Part shown: positions 14,379-32,700 of the stretch, piece by piece
How positions within the stretch are numbered: position 1 is the first letter of the stretch
How the letters are laid out: every line of letters begins with the position of its first letter
Source: Trebouxia sp. TZW2008
Lineage: Eukaryota > Chlorophyta > Trebouxiophyceae > Trebouxiales > Trebouxiaceae
Assembly (NCBI GenBank): GCA_002118135.1
Contig: BDIU01000176.1
Coordinates: forward strand, 62,001 to 126,000
Direction: 5' to 3'
DNA length: 64,000 nucleotides
Notes under the pieces: generated by a model
The model's database searches: none
What the model was told of the DNA's origin: nothing
What the model saw: the letters and a program-made list of their open reading frames with translations, nothing else
Translations under genes and position numbers: made by a program

Positions 14379-15497
14379 CTGGTTTTATCTCTGCTATCAG
14401 TTCAAGCTTATCTCCATCCTGAAAGTCAACTGCTAGAGAGCTGTCTTCAGGCCTTGCTACTGCCGGCTTGCCACCCACAGTCTTTAACCTCAGGGGAGGT
14501 TTGTTCAAGTCCAAGATTCTCTCAATGGATCTCAGGTCGACCCGGTCATGTTCTGTGGCAAGCGGAAGTTCGTATTCTGTGAATCGTCTTGCTCGCCTCT
14601 TACAATAAAGGTGACCTGGCCCAAAGCTGCAAGGTACACAAACTCCCTGGCTTAGCTGCTTGCAAACAAGTTGTCAATATCGGTCACATATCAATGCAAA
14701 ACAAGAAACGCAGGGAAACTGTTTTGTGACATGAAAATGCTGACACAAGAGTCATAACAATAGTCTTCATCATGAACATGTGTATGGCAGCTACGGCCAA
14801 TGACTACACCACTTCAGCAGCACACAGTCACATGGCAAGTCAGGCTGTAGGACTAGCTCTGAGCAAACGCCTTGCACTACGACTTCAAAGAATTGCTATC
14901 AAGTATGGTTCAGCACAGTGCAGCTGATCTGGCGAGGCTTTGCAATATATATGCAGACCTCAGGACAATCTCATAGCTTTTCAGTGGTAAATTTGTAGAC
15001 TGTGTTTACAGAGAACATGCAAATTAACTTTTGGGTCTTCAAAGCAGCAGCCCTGGATCCCAAGAAAGTTTGACAGCAAGTATAAAGCTAACAGAGGTTC
15101 GTCTGTTCTGGCAATTCATGAGATACAGCAATAAGCGGGAGACAAACAATGCAAATGGCGGCAGAACATTGCATGGCAGGCGGTGCTGACCTGAGTGCCG
15201 CAGCACTTTGTCTTGCTCCTCGAGCGTAGCAAGGTGCATGTCGTGCAGCTGCCACGTTTTGAGCAAAGCTATTTTGTCTGCATCAGACTGAGCAGCAACA
15301 AGAGCCTTTCCAATTTCTTGTTCTCGTGCGTGAGCATCGCCTATCTCTGTTCGAAGTTTCTCCAGCTGTTTAAGGACTGTCATCAGGACGCTGAAGTTGA
15401 ACTTGTCAGTCACTGCTCCTGCAGGCGGGGGCAGCGTACGTGAAGAACCCGACGTAGCAACTTTAGGAAGCTCAGACAACAAAACAATGGAGGACAT
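14379..15497 (-). CDS. Unrecognised coiled-coil protein (3' end unresolved)
   Basis: I do not recognise the family. Exon 1 (15497-15191) starts with ATG and encodes a low-complexity stretch (SSRTLPPPAGAV) followed by a charged, heptad-like helix with TVLKQLEKLRTEIGDAHARE and LATLEEQDKVL. A second open stretch, about 14610-14379, reads ELPLATEHDRVDLRSIERIL then LRLKTVGGKPAVARP and ends FQDGDKLELIAEIKPG before a GT donor. Their phases do not match directly, so an exon between 14630 and 15190 is probably missing, or the acceptor of the second exon is elsewhere. The gene is divergent from adenylosuccinate lyase. It could be two neighbouring genes. Confidence 0.5.
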
Positions 15498-15981
15498 AAA
15501 ATTGTGCGGCCTCAGACCTGAGCTTTGGGGTTACGTGCCATACGTGCTCCAGTATTGCTCAACTAAATGAGACGATGCAGCCAACAAGTCGAAAGCCACC
15601 ATGATTCCGTCCTTCTACCTAGTGACCACAACACATGCTGTCTGTGTGCGGGCCTTTGAAAGCGCCGACAAGGTAGCAAGACTGTGATGTATCGCTCGAC
15701 AGCGGCTTTGAATGCCTTGATGATAATGTTGCCGTGCAGCTGGAACTGTAACTCGGGCCTCTGCGCAACAAGTCCACCGCTGCTCAACTTGCTGCAGAAG
15801 GTGGTCACGTGAAGAGTTCGGGTCAAAGCGGCTGTGGGGAAATTTGCGTAGCTTGCGCCAGCCAGTTGGCGAGTAAAGAAGTCGGTCATGGCCATGGCAC
15901 ACGCATCTTGTGCGACTTTATTGCAAATCCCACCTTGCAGCTTGCAGCGCCAGCGTGCTCGGCCGCATCCGACTGCTGGGC
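15498..15981. other. Divergent intergenic region, hypothetical gene / adenylosuccinate lyase
   Basis: A 484-base shared upstream region. Open frames on both strands overlap here, but none has recognisable motifs. An upstream leader exon of the lyase gene is possible. Confidence 0.5.
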
Positions 15982-22567
<6,586 letters not shown>

Positions 22568-23085
22568 CCTGCAGCAGATGTTGTTAAGGGCATAATCAGC
22601 TGGCCTACCAATATTGAGATTCTAGCTTTGTATGCGGCTGACTACAAGCAGCAACAGTTGGCAAAAGCTTCAAAGAATCATGGATGTGAAAGTTCCTGAT
22701 GATGATCTGCGAGGTTCTTCAAGGGCACACAGGGCGATATTGCAGGGGCGTTCTGAGAAAGCCTGATGGGCAAGTCCCAGAATTGCAGCGCGGACAACGG
22801 TGAACGATTTTGCTTTGGGCTGATGTCACTTGTAGCTGTTGCGCTCAACATCATGAACTGCAAGTCAGGTACAACTGTCTTCGGCCTCTGAGTTCCACAG
22901 GCTTTGTGGGCGGTTCTGAGTCACTGATCAAGATCGTAGCCAGCTACTACGCTGCTTGTCGTCGTGTACGACATGAGCACTGCGCCATCACCCTTTGATG
23001 CCACAAAATTGCACATCGGCTCTGCAACCTTGCACTGACTTGACACATCGAGAACTCAGAGGGACTTAAGCTCACAAGCAAAGCC
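22568..23085. other. Intergenic region between adenylosuccinate lyase and arabinosyltransferase genes
   Basis: A head-to-tail gap of 518 bases. I see no exon here; it should hold the lyase 3' end and the next promoter. Confidence 0.6.
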
Positions 23086-25731
23086 ATGGAGCACGCAAAC
23101 TTTGCTGAAGATCCCAGCGGCAAACATCACAAGTTCTCACAGCAGCATAGCAAAAAGCGCACGCTGTACCGGGTCCTCCTCGTTGGAATGTGTCTTGGGT
23201 TCATGGCCTCCCAACATGTATACCTGCAGCATCAGAAGCAGCTTGATAGGCAGACAGTGCAGCGACAGTTGAAGCAAATGCCTGCAAGGTCGCAATTGGA
23301 GAGCATCCTGCAGAAAGTTGCTCCGCAGCGAGAAGTCATGATTGCCATATCAAGCTACAATCTCATTGTAGAAGGAATGCTGACAACATGGCTCGAGGTA
23401 CAAAAGCGTCTTACAATCAAGTCGATAGCACATCAAGTGATGTGTTCGTTCAGTCAGCAGCTGGCAAAGGCAGGCAAGTGCAGCAATGTGCGCATGCAGA
23501 TGGTTGCAAAGGCCCAGGTGTCAAACTATTTGGTGGTAGCCATTGATGCCCAACTGCGCGATGATCTCGCCGCCAAGGGGTACAATGTATACTACAAAGA
23601 CATTTCTGTAAGCCTCAGCTCCATTTTGATGTGATGTAGCAATGCAGCTTGTACGATAGAGCTCTGCCACATCTGTATTGTACAGCTTTATTGTATCACT
23701 TAAGTATTGTACGGCTCTGCAATGCTGAATGTCCTGTTGGACAACGCACATAGCTTGATGACATCTGCCACATCCTTTTATTGCATTTTGACGAAGATAT
23801 GGCACAAGCAAATGATGCACATCTCTTGCTACAGTCACTTTGCAGCCCGTTAGACAATTGATGGTGCAATGCGCATATGCTACATGCTTCTGTAGTAAAT
23901 GCATATGCCCATGTTCTGTGCTTGAGGCTGCAATGCACGAGTCACAACTCAATGATTTTGCCCTGAAAAGTAGACTGCCGTGTAGGTGGATGCGTCACAG
24001 AAAGACACTGGGCAAAATCATGCTATCTCTGCGCTGAAGTTCACAATCCTGCAAGAGTTTTTGGAACTCAACTGGCATGTTCTGCTTAGTGATGTTGATA
24101 TTGTAACAGTCCAGGTGAGCTGAGCGCGCACGGTTTTACTGACTTGTCCCCCAGCTGTCTCCCAGAAACAGTTTCTGTTGAAAGTGCTTCCTCTGAGCCA
24201 TAGCTTTGTGTCAGCCAGCGCTTGTCTGCCGTGTCATGTGTTGTGCTGTGCTGTGCTGTGCTGTGCTGTGCTGTGCTGTGCTGTGCTGTGCTGTGCCTCG
24301 TGTGTGTGACGTGACTGTGTATGTCACTTGCTGGCATATGCATCAGCAGTGCTGATGACTGCGGTATACAGTGACTGACCACATCAGCCATGCACTGTAT
24401 AACGCGTATGATGAGCATGACACACAGGCAGCACATATCAGCAGCAATTGAGCTGAAGCATGCTCAGGTGTTGACATGCTTCCAGTTGCATCTGTTTGCC
24501 CTATGGTGAACACTGAGGAGTACTGAATTGCGTTCTGTCTGTGTGCAGAACCCATTTGAGCATTTGTACAGAGATCATGACATTGAGGGTATGAGTGATG
24601 GGTGAGTGCAGCTGTGACCTATGCAAGTCTTGCATGAGCACACACTTTGCAAACATGTATGCATGGTTTGAGAGCCATTGTGACTCTAAATGTCAGTGTT
24701 CATCATCACCTATGCATAGGCTGTGCACTGAATCAGAAAAGTGAACATTGATGCAGAAAGGCACTTTAAGCCATTATGTCTGCAGCTATGTCAGTGATGT
24801 GTGCTTGGTTGTGCTGCAGCTTTGATGATGCAACTGCTTATGGCAAAGTAGGCGGACTGGATGACCAAAGCATGGGTTGGGCAAGATATGCTCAGGTATC
24901 CTGCCAAGTCTATGTGTTGTCGATCAAGTCTGAGTCTTGACTCTCAACTTGAAGCTGAGTTGAGTCTGAAGCTGAGTTCAAGCAGGATGGATTTGCAGTC
25001 TTGGGTCTTGAGCATATACAGCTGCATGCTGTCCTGGTTGCCTGTGTTGACCCCAGAGCATGCTGTGTCGAGTGTTTAGACATGTGCATTTCTTGGTCTA
25101 CATTTCTCACTTGCTGTTCCTGCGTGACCAGCTGCAATGTTGCACATGTTCACACCAGCACCAATCAGCCTAAATATGTTTGCAGCGTGCTTGACACAGG
25201 CGTTTCCTGCCTTTGACAGACTGCTGCTTGCTGCTGTGATCAAAAGGTGTCTGCAGAGCAATGTGATTGACACACATATGCTAGCAATAAGCATCCACCT
25301 ATGTGAGGTCTAAACTCAGATTGTGTGCTTTGCAGAGTACTGAGCACCTTAACATGAATTCTGGCCTCTTCTACTTGAGAGCAAATGAGCGCACATTGGG
25401 CTTGATGCAACGCATAGCTGCCCGCCTGTCAAAGGAAAAGGCCTGGGATCAGTCTGTGTACAATCAGGAGATCTTCTTCTTGAGTCATGATGGCTACAAG
25501 GCCCCGCATGTGACAGTCAGGGTCATGAACATCTACAAGTTCATGAACAGCAAGGTGTTGTTCAAAGAAGTCAGACATCAGCCCCGGCAATCGCAGGTGC
25601 AACCTGTGATGATACATATAAACTACCATCCTGATAAATATCCTCGGATGCTGGCTGCCATCAGATATTATGTTGATGGTGATGAAAATGCCTTGCAGTC
25701 GTTTCCTGGTGGATCTGAACCAGGCTCATGA
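23086..25731 (+). CDS. RRA-type arabinosyltransferase (GT77, nucleotide-diphospho-sugar transferase)
   Basis: In plants RRA proteins add arabinose to hydroxyproline-linked glycans of extensins in the Golgi; the same role is inferred here. Six exons join in phase to 357 aa: 23086-23397, 23500-23607, 23986-24114, 24549-24601, 24820-24895, 25336-25731. It is a type II membrane protein: a basic N-terminus, an anchor around [14 protein letters not shown] (residues about 28-42), a stem, then the domain starting [10 protein letters not shown]. The metal-binding DxD motif is [14 protein letters not shown]. Other family blocks are [48 protein letters not shown] and [12 protein letters not shown]. The ATG has a good context (AAGCCATGG). 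Its introns show no exon-edge copies, in contrast to the other long genes. Confidence 0.92.
24243..24296. repeat. (TGTGC)n pentanucleotide microsatellite
   Basis: About ten nearly perfect TGTGC units in the third intron of the arabinosyltransferase gene. Confidence 0.95.
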
Positions 25732-27144
25732 CAGACACATGCTTGATCATACTTAGCTGGAGACCTGACGTGTTTATGGTAATAGTCTTGCTGTGGAGCA
25801 TTTGCAGCCACACACGCTGATATAAACAATTGAAATCTGCAGCATAATCCATGCTGTCTGTCATGTACGCATCTGGTACGCATTGTACGCATCGACAGAA
25901 ATGTTCTGGAAAGCTTATCCTGAAATCAGCTATTGTGGTAATTCATTGAGCCTTGACAGTCATGTGACACCTGAGTTGTGGCATGCAATGGAGTGTGCTG
26001 CAAGCAACGTCATGCTCAAGTCAAGCCCTGTCTGAGCTCTGTCTTGAAGACGTCTAGACAGTCGACTTGCACGGTCTGGAAAGGCTTCTGCAGCAACGCA
26101 TTATGGAAAGACATGGCTGGGGCCGGGACTGATGCAGCTGCAGGTCAATCAAAGGGTTCCCACGTTGATGAGGATCATGCTATGCTGGGCACATTTCGAA
26201 TGGTTGTTTGTGCCCTGTGACGTAAATCACGAGCGAATGTACGCCTCAGCTGGTGAGTTGAGTGGATCTGAGGGTGTCTGCAGTTGAGATGGTAGTGAAG
26301 CTGTCTGTGCTGTCTGCTGCGCTCCCGCTGTCGGTCACGAGCGATAATGCACAGGCAATAATCCAGGTGATGTTATGAGTGTCTACAGGCACTCGTGACC
26401 AGCTCTGTCTGTCTGCGTCTGTCGTCAGGATTCGCCGATCGCATCTACAGCGTTTGTGTGTGGAAGAATAGTCGACTGCCTGCGTAAGCTTGCAATCCAA
26501 AGACTGAGATCTCACAGGCAGACAGTGCAAGGCAAGAAGTTCAGCCCCATTCGCATCATCTGGGCTTATGAGTCAAGCGCAACAATGGCCTGGTGCAATA
26601 CATCGTGCGGCACCAAGCTCACTGTAAAACAAGCTGCAGTAGCAGCAGGCAGTACATTAACATACGTGACAAGCACTTACTACGTCATGCAATCCAGACA
26701 TAATGTACATATCCGAAAGTATGGACAGTCAATCACAGCACCGGGTCCAGGGCGCACAGCAGGAACTTGTTATACATAAAAGCAGAAAAAGTAAACAAGC
26801 AACATGCGGCACTTCAAATTAATGCTATAGCACAAACAATAAAATTGTCATTAGTATCATCAGTGTTCTGCACCCAATGCTAACACTTGCTGTAGCAGTG
26901 TGAGGAATTAGCACCTCGCCATCTAGCTAGCAATGCTTTTATCCCACACGCGCTCTGTAACACTTGCTGACAGGCAGATCATCCACAATGACACACAGAG
27001 AGCTGACATTTTCATTCCCCCCCGTCTGCCGGTGGAGCAGGCCGGCGTGCTAGATGGGTGGCGAGGCCATAGCACAAGAGTGAGTGTGTGGGTGTAAGGG
27101 GAGGAACCAATCCTGCCAACTCTAGGGATGCCACTGATATAGAA
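25732..27144. other. Intergenic region with inverted repeat beside the retroelement
   Basis: No gene recognised. Inverted arms at about 26913-26931 and 27048-27067 (CCTCGCC...CTAGC and GCTAG...GGCGAGG) enclose about 115 bases. The motif TAACACTTGCTG occurs at 26880 and 26959. Lying next to the 3' end of the minus-strand reverse transcriptase, this may be the terminal part of that element. Confidence 0.45.
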
Positions 27145-29297
27145 TCACCACCTTTGGCAAGGCCAGAAAAGAGGCGCAGACACCATACAAAACATAGTGC
27201 CTACAAAGTCTGCTAAGGAAAATCTAGGGTTCAGCCCATCAGCTTGTGTACTGCTCGAATGATCTGTTGTGATAATGAGTCTGCACAGATGCCATACAAC
27301 TCTGGGTGCTTCACGGAAGCACTGGAAGTTCCAACACAGCAGTTCCAAGCGTCTGATCATATCCACCACTGCATATCCTTTCTGAGCCAATATGACAATG
27401 ATGTCCGCCATGTTGCTGATGAAGTCTGGTACAGACAGGACTATCCTCCGCAGTCTGTGAAAATGGCTGGTGATGACATTATACTTGGCTGTGTTGGGAA
27501 TGTTGGAGGACATGTGGGGATATTTGAAGATGCGGACTCTGGACATGGGTGGGTGTAGGCGCTTGTCACATCAAATTGTCGTCAAGCGACATCTCTGAGA
27601 GCCTGGTGCTGGCTTGATGGTGATGTCCATGTATGGCAGCTTAGAATCTGCACCAGCTGCTGGAGCAGTAAGGTGTTGGGATAGATGCCTGTGATGTCAA
27701 GATGAAACAGCATCTGTGTGGTGTACAGTAGGTACTGTATGTATGGATTATTCACCGTGAGGAGGTCGTCTATGAACCTGCCAGTCATGCTGAACCCAGA
27801 CAGAATGTCGCATACCTGAGGTCTCTTGGTCTGTGATGTGCTGGGAGTATTGCGTATCTGGGCTAAATTCTCAAGAAATGCAAGCTCGTACATTGCCAAG
27901 TGAAAATTGGCCAGCAGTGAGGCACCATTAGTGCCCATGGGGGTGCCAATCACCTGTCTCAGCAGCCTATCCCCAAAGATCACAAACATGTTGTCAAGCA
28001 GGTGGTCAAGAAAAAACTCAATGGTGTCCATGTCAAAGATGAAGTATTCCCCAGAGCTCCCAGTCCCATGTCTAGCAGCATCTGTGGCTGGCAGCTTGGA
28101 TGAGCCCTCTCTGAGCCAGACCGCTGCCCTTTGCTCCCAGACCTTGACCGCTTTGTAGGAAGGTCGGGCAGCAAAGATCTTGCCTATCAGGTTCAGGATC
28201 TTGGACTTCATGTCAGCTGTGTCAATGCTGGTGTACAGCCGTTGGAAGTCATACGTCTTGAGGGAAGGATGTCTGGGAGCAGCATGTGAAAAGATGCTGT
28301 TCCAAGCATGGATGAGTGGTATGACATCTGCAGTATTCTTCAGGACCCAGCTACGTTGCGTCCAGTTTGCAGTGACACCAACGGAGCGCATAACAGAGGC
28401 AGATAATGCGTGTACTTCTGGCAAGAGCTGAGTCAGGAGCCTGTTGAGCCAGACCGACACCGGCTTCATCAAGCTGTTGCCAGAGCTAGAGATGTATCGC
28501 ATCTCTGGTGTATCCTTGTGCAGTTTGCATGTTCCCACGTAGTGGGGCATGGACTGGCAGTTGGATTCTACTGGGATGCCATACTGACTGCAGAATCCAT
28601 TGTGAATGTGCAGCAAGGTTTCCTGACTGTGAGGTGTCGGCTGATACGTGGCACCACTCTCCAGGTCAGTGAGCAGCATGTCAACATACAGTTCGGGGCA
28701 CATGAAAGCCAGAGTGGACTCAGCCTCATCAACAGCTGTACAGACAACGCCGCAAGCCTTGAAGCTGTCCAAGAACCGATGCATCTCTGAGCAATCAGAC
28801 TGAGTGTGAGGCAAAGAATCAGGTGGGGCAATGCTGGTGCCATCAGGTATGGCGGCCAGAGCAGCCCGAACTGCTGAGGTGATCTCATGCAACCATGCAT
28901 TCATGGACCCCGTCAAACCAATGCGTGACTCTGCCCTGGCGGCAAAGGTCTTCAGTGGCCCTTTGATGTCATGCAAGATCTCCTGTCTGGCAGAGTCATT
29001 CATAGTCATAGACGAGGGACTTACTGTTGGTCTATATTTGGTGCCCCTATCACACAACCTGCGTAGATTGTCTGTGGGCAAGATATCAAAGTGAGTAGTA
29101 AGCAAGTGACCATTTACCTTGAATTTGCCTTCAGGGTCATGTATGCTGGAGCAGCCACATGCAGATGTGCGAATGGCATGAAGCCATGAATCAAACATAT
29201 GTGAATATCTACCTGTGTTGTGCCACATGCGGCCAAGGGAGCTGTTGTACTTGTAGGCGAGTAGGAAATCGCCCACAAGCTCCCTGTGATGAGGCAA
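27145..29297 (-). pseudogene. Penelope-like reverse transcriptase, broken
   Basis: One long open frame (29297-27582, 571 codons) with no ATG at its start encodes a reverse transcriptase. Visible are an N-terminal block CGCSSIHDPEGKF...TTHFDILP, the K-H-R block GTCKLHKDTPEMRYISSS, motif A YDFQRLYTSI, motif B IGTPMGTNGASLLANF, and motif C FIDDLL with both aspartates. This pattern resembles Penelope-like elements. The open frame leaves the conserved track near GIYPN; the expected continuation (DSKLPYMDITI) is in another frame, followed by an in-frame TGA near 27562, and the thumb region (NVITSHFHRLRRI) resumes at about 27546-27145. A frameshift and a stop thus disable it. No GIY-YIG endonuclease is seen at either end, so a truncated copy is likely. 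Confidence 0.75.
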
Positions 29298-29795
29298 AAT
29301 TGTAACGAATTAGCGCAAGAGCGATACCCCAAAGTGGGTGGTGTTCAGATAACACCTTCAGTTCGATGTCGGCTACAAGACAACCTCAACGCATTGATTG
29401 CTTGATGATCATCTCATTGCCTAAGTATACAGTCAGCAGTCTAGATACTTCAGTATGATTGATTGTTAGTGTAAAGCCTCGTGGCGTTACAAAAATGCTT
29501 TGCATTTCGAATGGTTCAAATGGAAGTGTAGCGTGCTGAGCTCTGCCAAATCTCCAGAACGATCTGATCGCGCACCTCCAGAATCAGCGCAGCTTTGCAA
29601 GCAGCGCAGGCCATCTGTCGTGCTCGGCAGTGATTGCCTCCAACCTCACCGCTTGCCACTCTTCAAAGCTATCGGTGGTGAGTCAAGTTGCAGCTTCTGC
29701 AGGCCGTTCGCAGACCTCCGTGCACGGATGCGTTGTGCGGGGCCTCAACGGAGTCCACGAGCGATTGCTGACGGTCACTGTGTTTGCAGAAAACC
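29298..29795. other. Upstream region of the HMG-box gene
   Basis: Between the divergent pseudogene and the HMG gene. It is probably promoter and 5' leader; a TGTTTGCAG acceptor-like site lies 7 bases before the ATG, so a leader intron is possible. Confidence 0.5.
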
Positions 29796-32700
29796 ATGGC
29801 TCCCAAGAAAAAGACTGGCGTCCAGAACGTCGATATCGGTGGAGCATACAAGCTTGAAAGGGTGAGTTCGGAGCGCATCTGCGCGACAAAGCACGCTGGC
29901 AACGCACTTCATTCATTTCGCAGTCAAGAGAGTCAGCAGCTGCAGTTGCAAAGCCTGTGTTTGCAGTGGCTTTTTGCATTTGAACTTGTCTGCTATGATA
30001 TGGGCGCTTTGCTGCTCAGTCTAGCCCCTTGAACTTGATGATGATATCTGATTGTTGTGGCCAATTGGCAACTGCAGGCAGACTGTGAAGCCAAAGCCCC
30101 TGAGACTGTTGGTCAAGCTGATGCACCTGAAGAGGATATTGATGCAGGACTGGAAGCGCTTGCACAGGTCAAACAGTTTGTATGCTAGCTTGCAAGTGGG
30201 TGTCACAGTGTACTGTCCACTGCAGCATGCCCACTGATTGCATTGCCACAGCAGTGGTTCATCAGGGCAAGAGCTGTGTAAAGATATTGACAGCTTAATG
30301 AGAGTGTTCTTGTTTGGCTATACAGGCTCAGAAAGAGGGTGATGACTATGAGCAAGCAGGTGATGATGTTGGCAACAATGGCAGTGACAACATCAGCAAG
30401 GTATGCTGGACAACACAGACTGATGACTGCTGTATCCTCGCAATCCTCATTTCACACAGCATCATTGTTTGTGTTGATTGCAGGGAACACCCAAAGCCAA
30501 AGATGTACCAATGCAGGAGGGTGAAGATGATACTTCTGCAGAAGAGGGGCAAGCCCTGACAGAGGCGAGTGCCCGCCAATATCCAGATGCAAGCCAATCA
30601 GCACTCTCTTTGGCATGCTGTGACATGAAGCTGCACATGCAGGAAGAAGCTGTAGATGCTGAGCTGCAGGCCTTGGGAGAGGTAATTCTCCTGTTGAGAC
30701 AAGTTTCAGCTGCATGCTATGCGCTGCTCACAGTCTGAGTCAGCCTGAAGAGGCTACAGCTGTTGAAGCATGTTTAGCATGCTGTGATATGAAGTTGCAA
30801 TTGCAGGCAGAAGATGTAGATGCTGAGCTGCAGGCTCTTGCAGAGGTAAGCATCCTAAAGACTACTTCAACTGCATACTATCTGCTTTATCTGCTGCTCG
30901 CAGCCGCAATCAGCTTGCAAGTAGTCTGAGATGCAATATATCTTTGAGAGCCTGCATCAAACTGAACAGCTTTGACTGGCTGCAGGAGATTGGTGAGGAC
31001 TGCGCCAAGAATGAGTTCAAGGAAGATACTGATCAGCCTAAAGAGGTGAGCTTACCTGATGTTGTTGTCATGCACACATGTCAGGCGTCCAAATAGCAAG
31101 CCTTTGACAAGACAATCAGTGCTGTTCAGTACATGCACATCAGGCTAGATCAAGCTGCGCATCACAGTGCACTAACAGCACGCATGTTGCAAGCAGTCAT
31201 CAGGCAAGGGAGATCTGGTGCTGCCAAACCAGGTCCATTACTATTGATTCTGGACGTGCTGCAGGACAGTGTCAGATCAAAGCAGGATGTCAATGCAGCT
31301 CCAATAGCTGATGATGCAGACATGACTGATGCTGAAGAAGAAGCTGACAACAACCAGGGCCACAATGATGCCAGCAAGTCAGAAGCTGCCAATGCTGCAT
31401 CTGACCAGGTATGCACATTGACCTCTGCTGTATGCTTTGTGCCGCTTCAGCTCATAGCAACTGGGGTGCTGTGTGCTTCTGCACTGTCACTTTTGTGCTG
31501 TGCCTAGTTAAGATCTGGCACCACAAGACAGTGATCCAGACACTTCTGCCTCATTTGCATTGCATTCAACACGCTCCTTTTGCCAACAAAGTTTTTGTCA
31601 TCTGCAACTGCAGGTAGCTGTTGCCAGCAAGACAGGGTCAGCTGAGAAAGAGGGCAACACTCCTGAGAGCTCTGAGAGCAGAGACATCCCTTCAGGCCAG
31701 ACTTCAGGCGATGCTGTTGTAAGTGCTGTCAAGCCAAGCACTGCAGATGCAAGCAGGCCTGTCTTCAAGTCCAAGAAGCGACAGGTAACCACCAGGGCAA
31801 CCTGTGCTATGTTGTTTGGCAAGCTGCCGTACATTCGGGTGTTGGCTGCTCAAGTTGATCATGCTGATCCTGCTGCTGTATTCTGGGTTTGTGGTCTGCA
31901 TGTGAATGATAGTCAGCTGCAAGGCCTATCATACTCCCACGCTGCCATGTGCCTGGTGCATGTGTCACACCTGCAACTCATAGCCTCTCTGGGTAGTCCG
32001 ATTAGTCCTTCATAGTATTTCCATTTGGGTGAGCTTTCAGGCCAAATTTGTGTGCTCTGCAGCTTGCACCAGTGGCAAAGGCATCCCCATCTGCTATTGT
32101 GGCTTCTCAGACTAATGCTACATCAGAAACAGCAAAGACCACAGCAGCCCATAAAGCTACCCCCGCCACAAAGGCGGTCACTCCAGCTCCTGCCAGCAAG
32201 ACCAAAGCAGGTGCTGCTGGCAAGACAGAACCCGCAGAGGCCGCTTATGCAGCAGGTACAATTTTGAGCATGACATTTGCACCCATCACTGCAGATTACC
32301 AGCTGTGACTCCACTTATACCTTAACCCTCCCCCTCGCCCTCGCGATCGCCCTCGCCCTCGTCCTCGCCCCCACCTATGTTTTTTCAAGCACAGACTGTC
32401 ATGTTTTGGTGCTTTTTGCACATGGTTTGCATCTCACATCAGCTGCAGCTCGTTCTGTCGCCATGTCATAAAACTCACATGGTAAATGCAGGTTCAGCTG
32501 TCCCTGCTGTAGCCAAAACCTCCAAGAAACTTGTGACCCCAGCTGCCAAGCCCCCCAGCAAACCCACCACCCCTGCAGCTGCAGCAGTAGATGCTTCAGG
32601 AGCTAAGGCACCAGCCAAGACACCAGCCAAGGCACCAGCCAAGAAGACTGGTGAGATTGGAGTCAAGAGTGCAAGCAAGGTGCCTGCCAACAAGACTGAT

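Noticed and set aside
26840..27150. Hammerhead ribozyme expected in Penelope-like element ends
   Set aside because: CTGATGA occurs on the minus strand near 26860, but I find no matching GAAA and stem arrangement within a suitable distance.
27907..28790. Plus-strand open frames opposite the reverse transcriptase
   Set aside because: Shadows of the minus-strand RT coding sequence.
32326..32373. Interstitial telomere from the CCCTCG tract
   Set aside because: Green-plant telomeres are TTTAGGG or TTTTAGGG; CCCTCG is not of that form and the tract is short.
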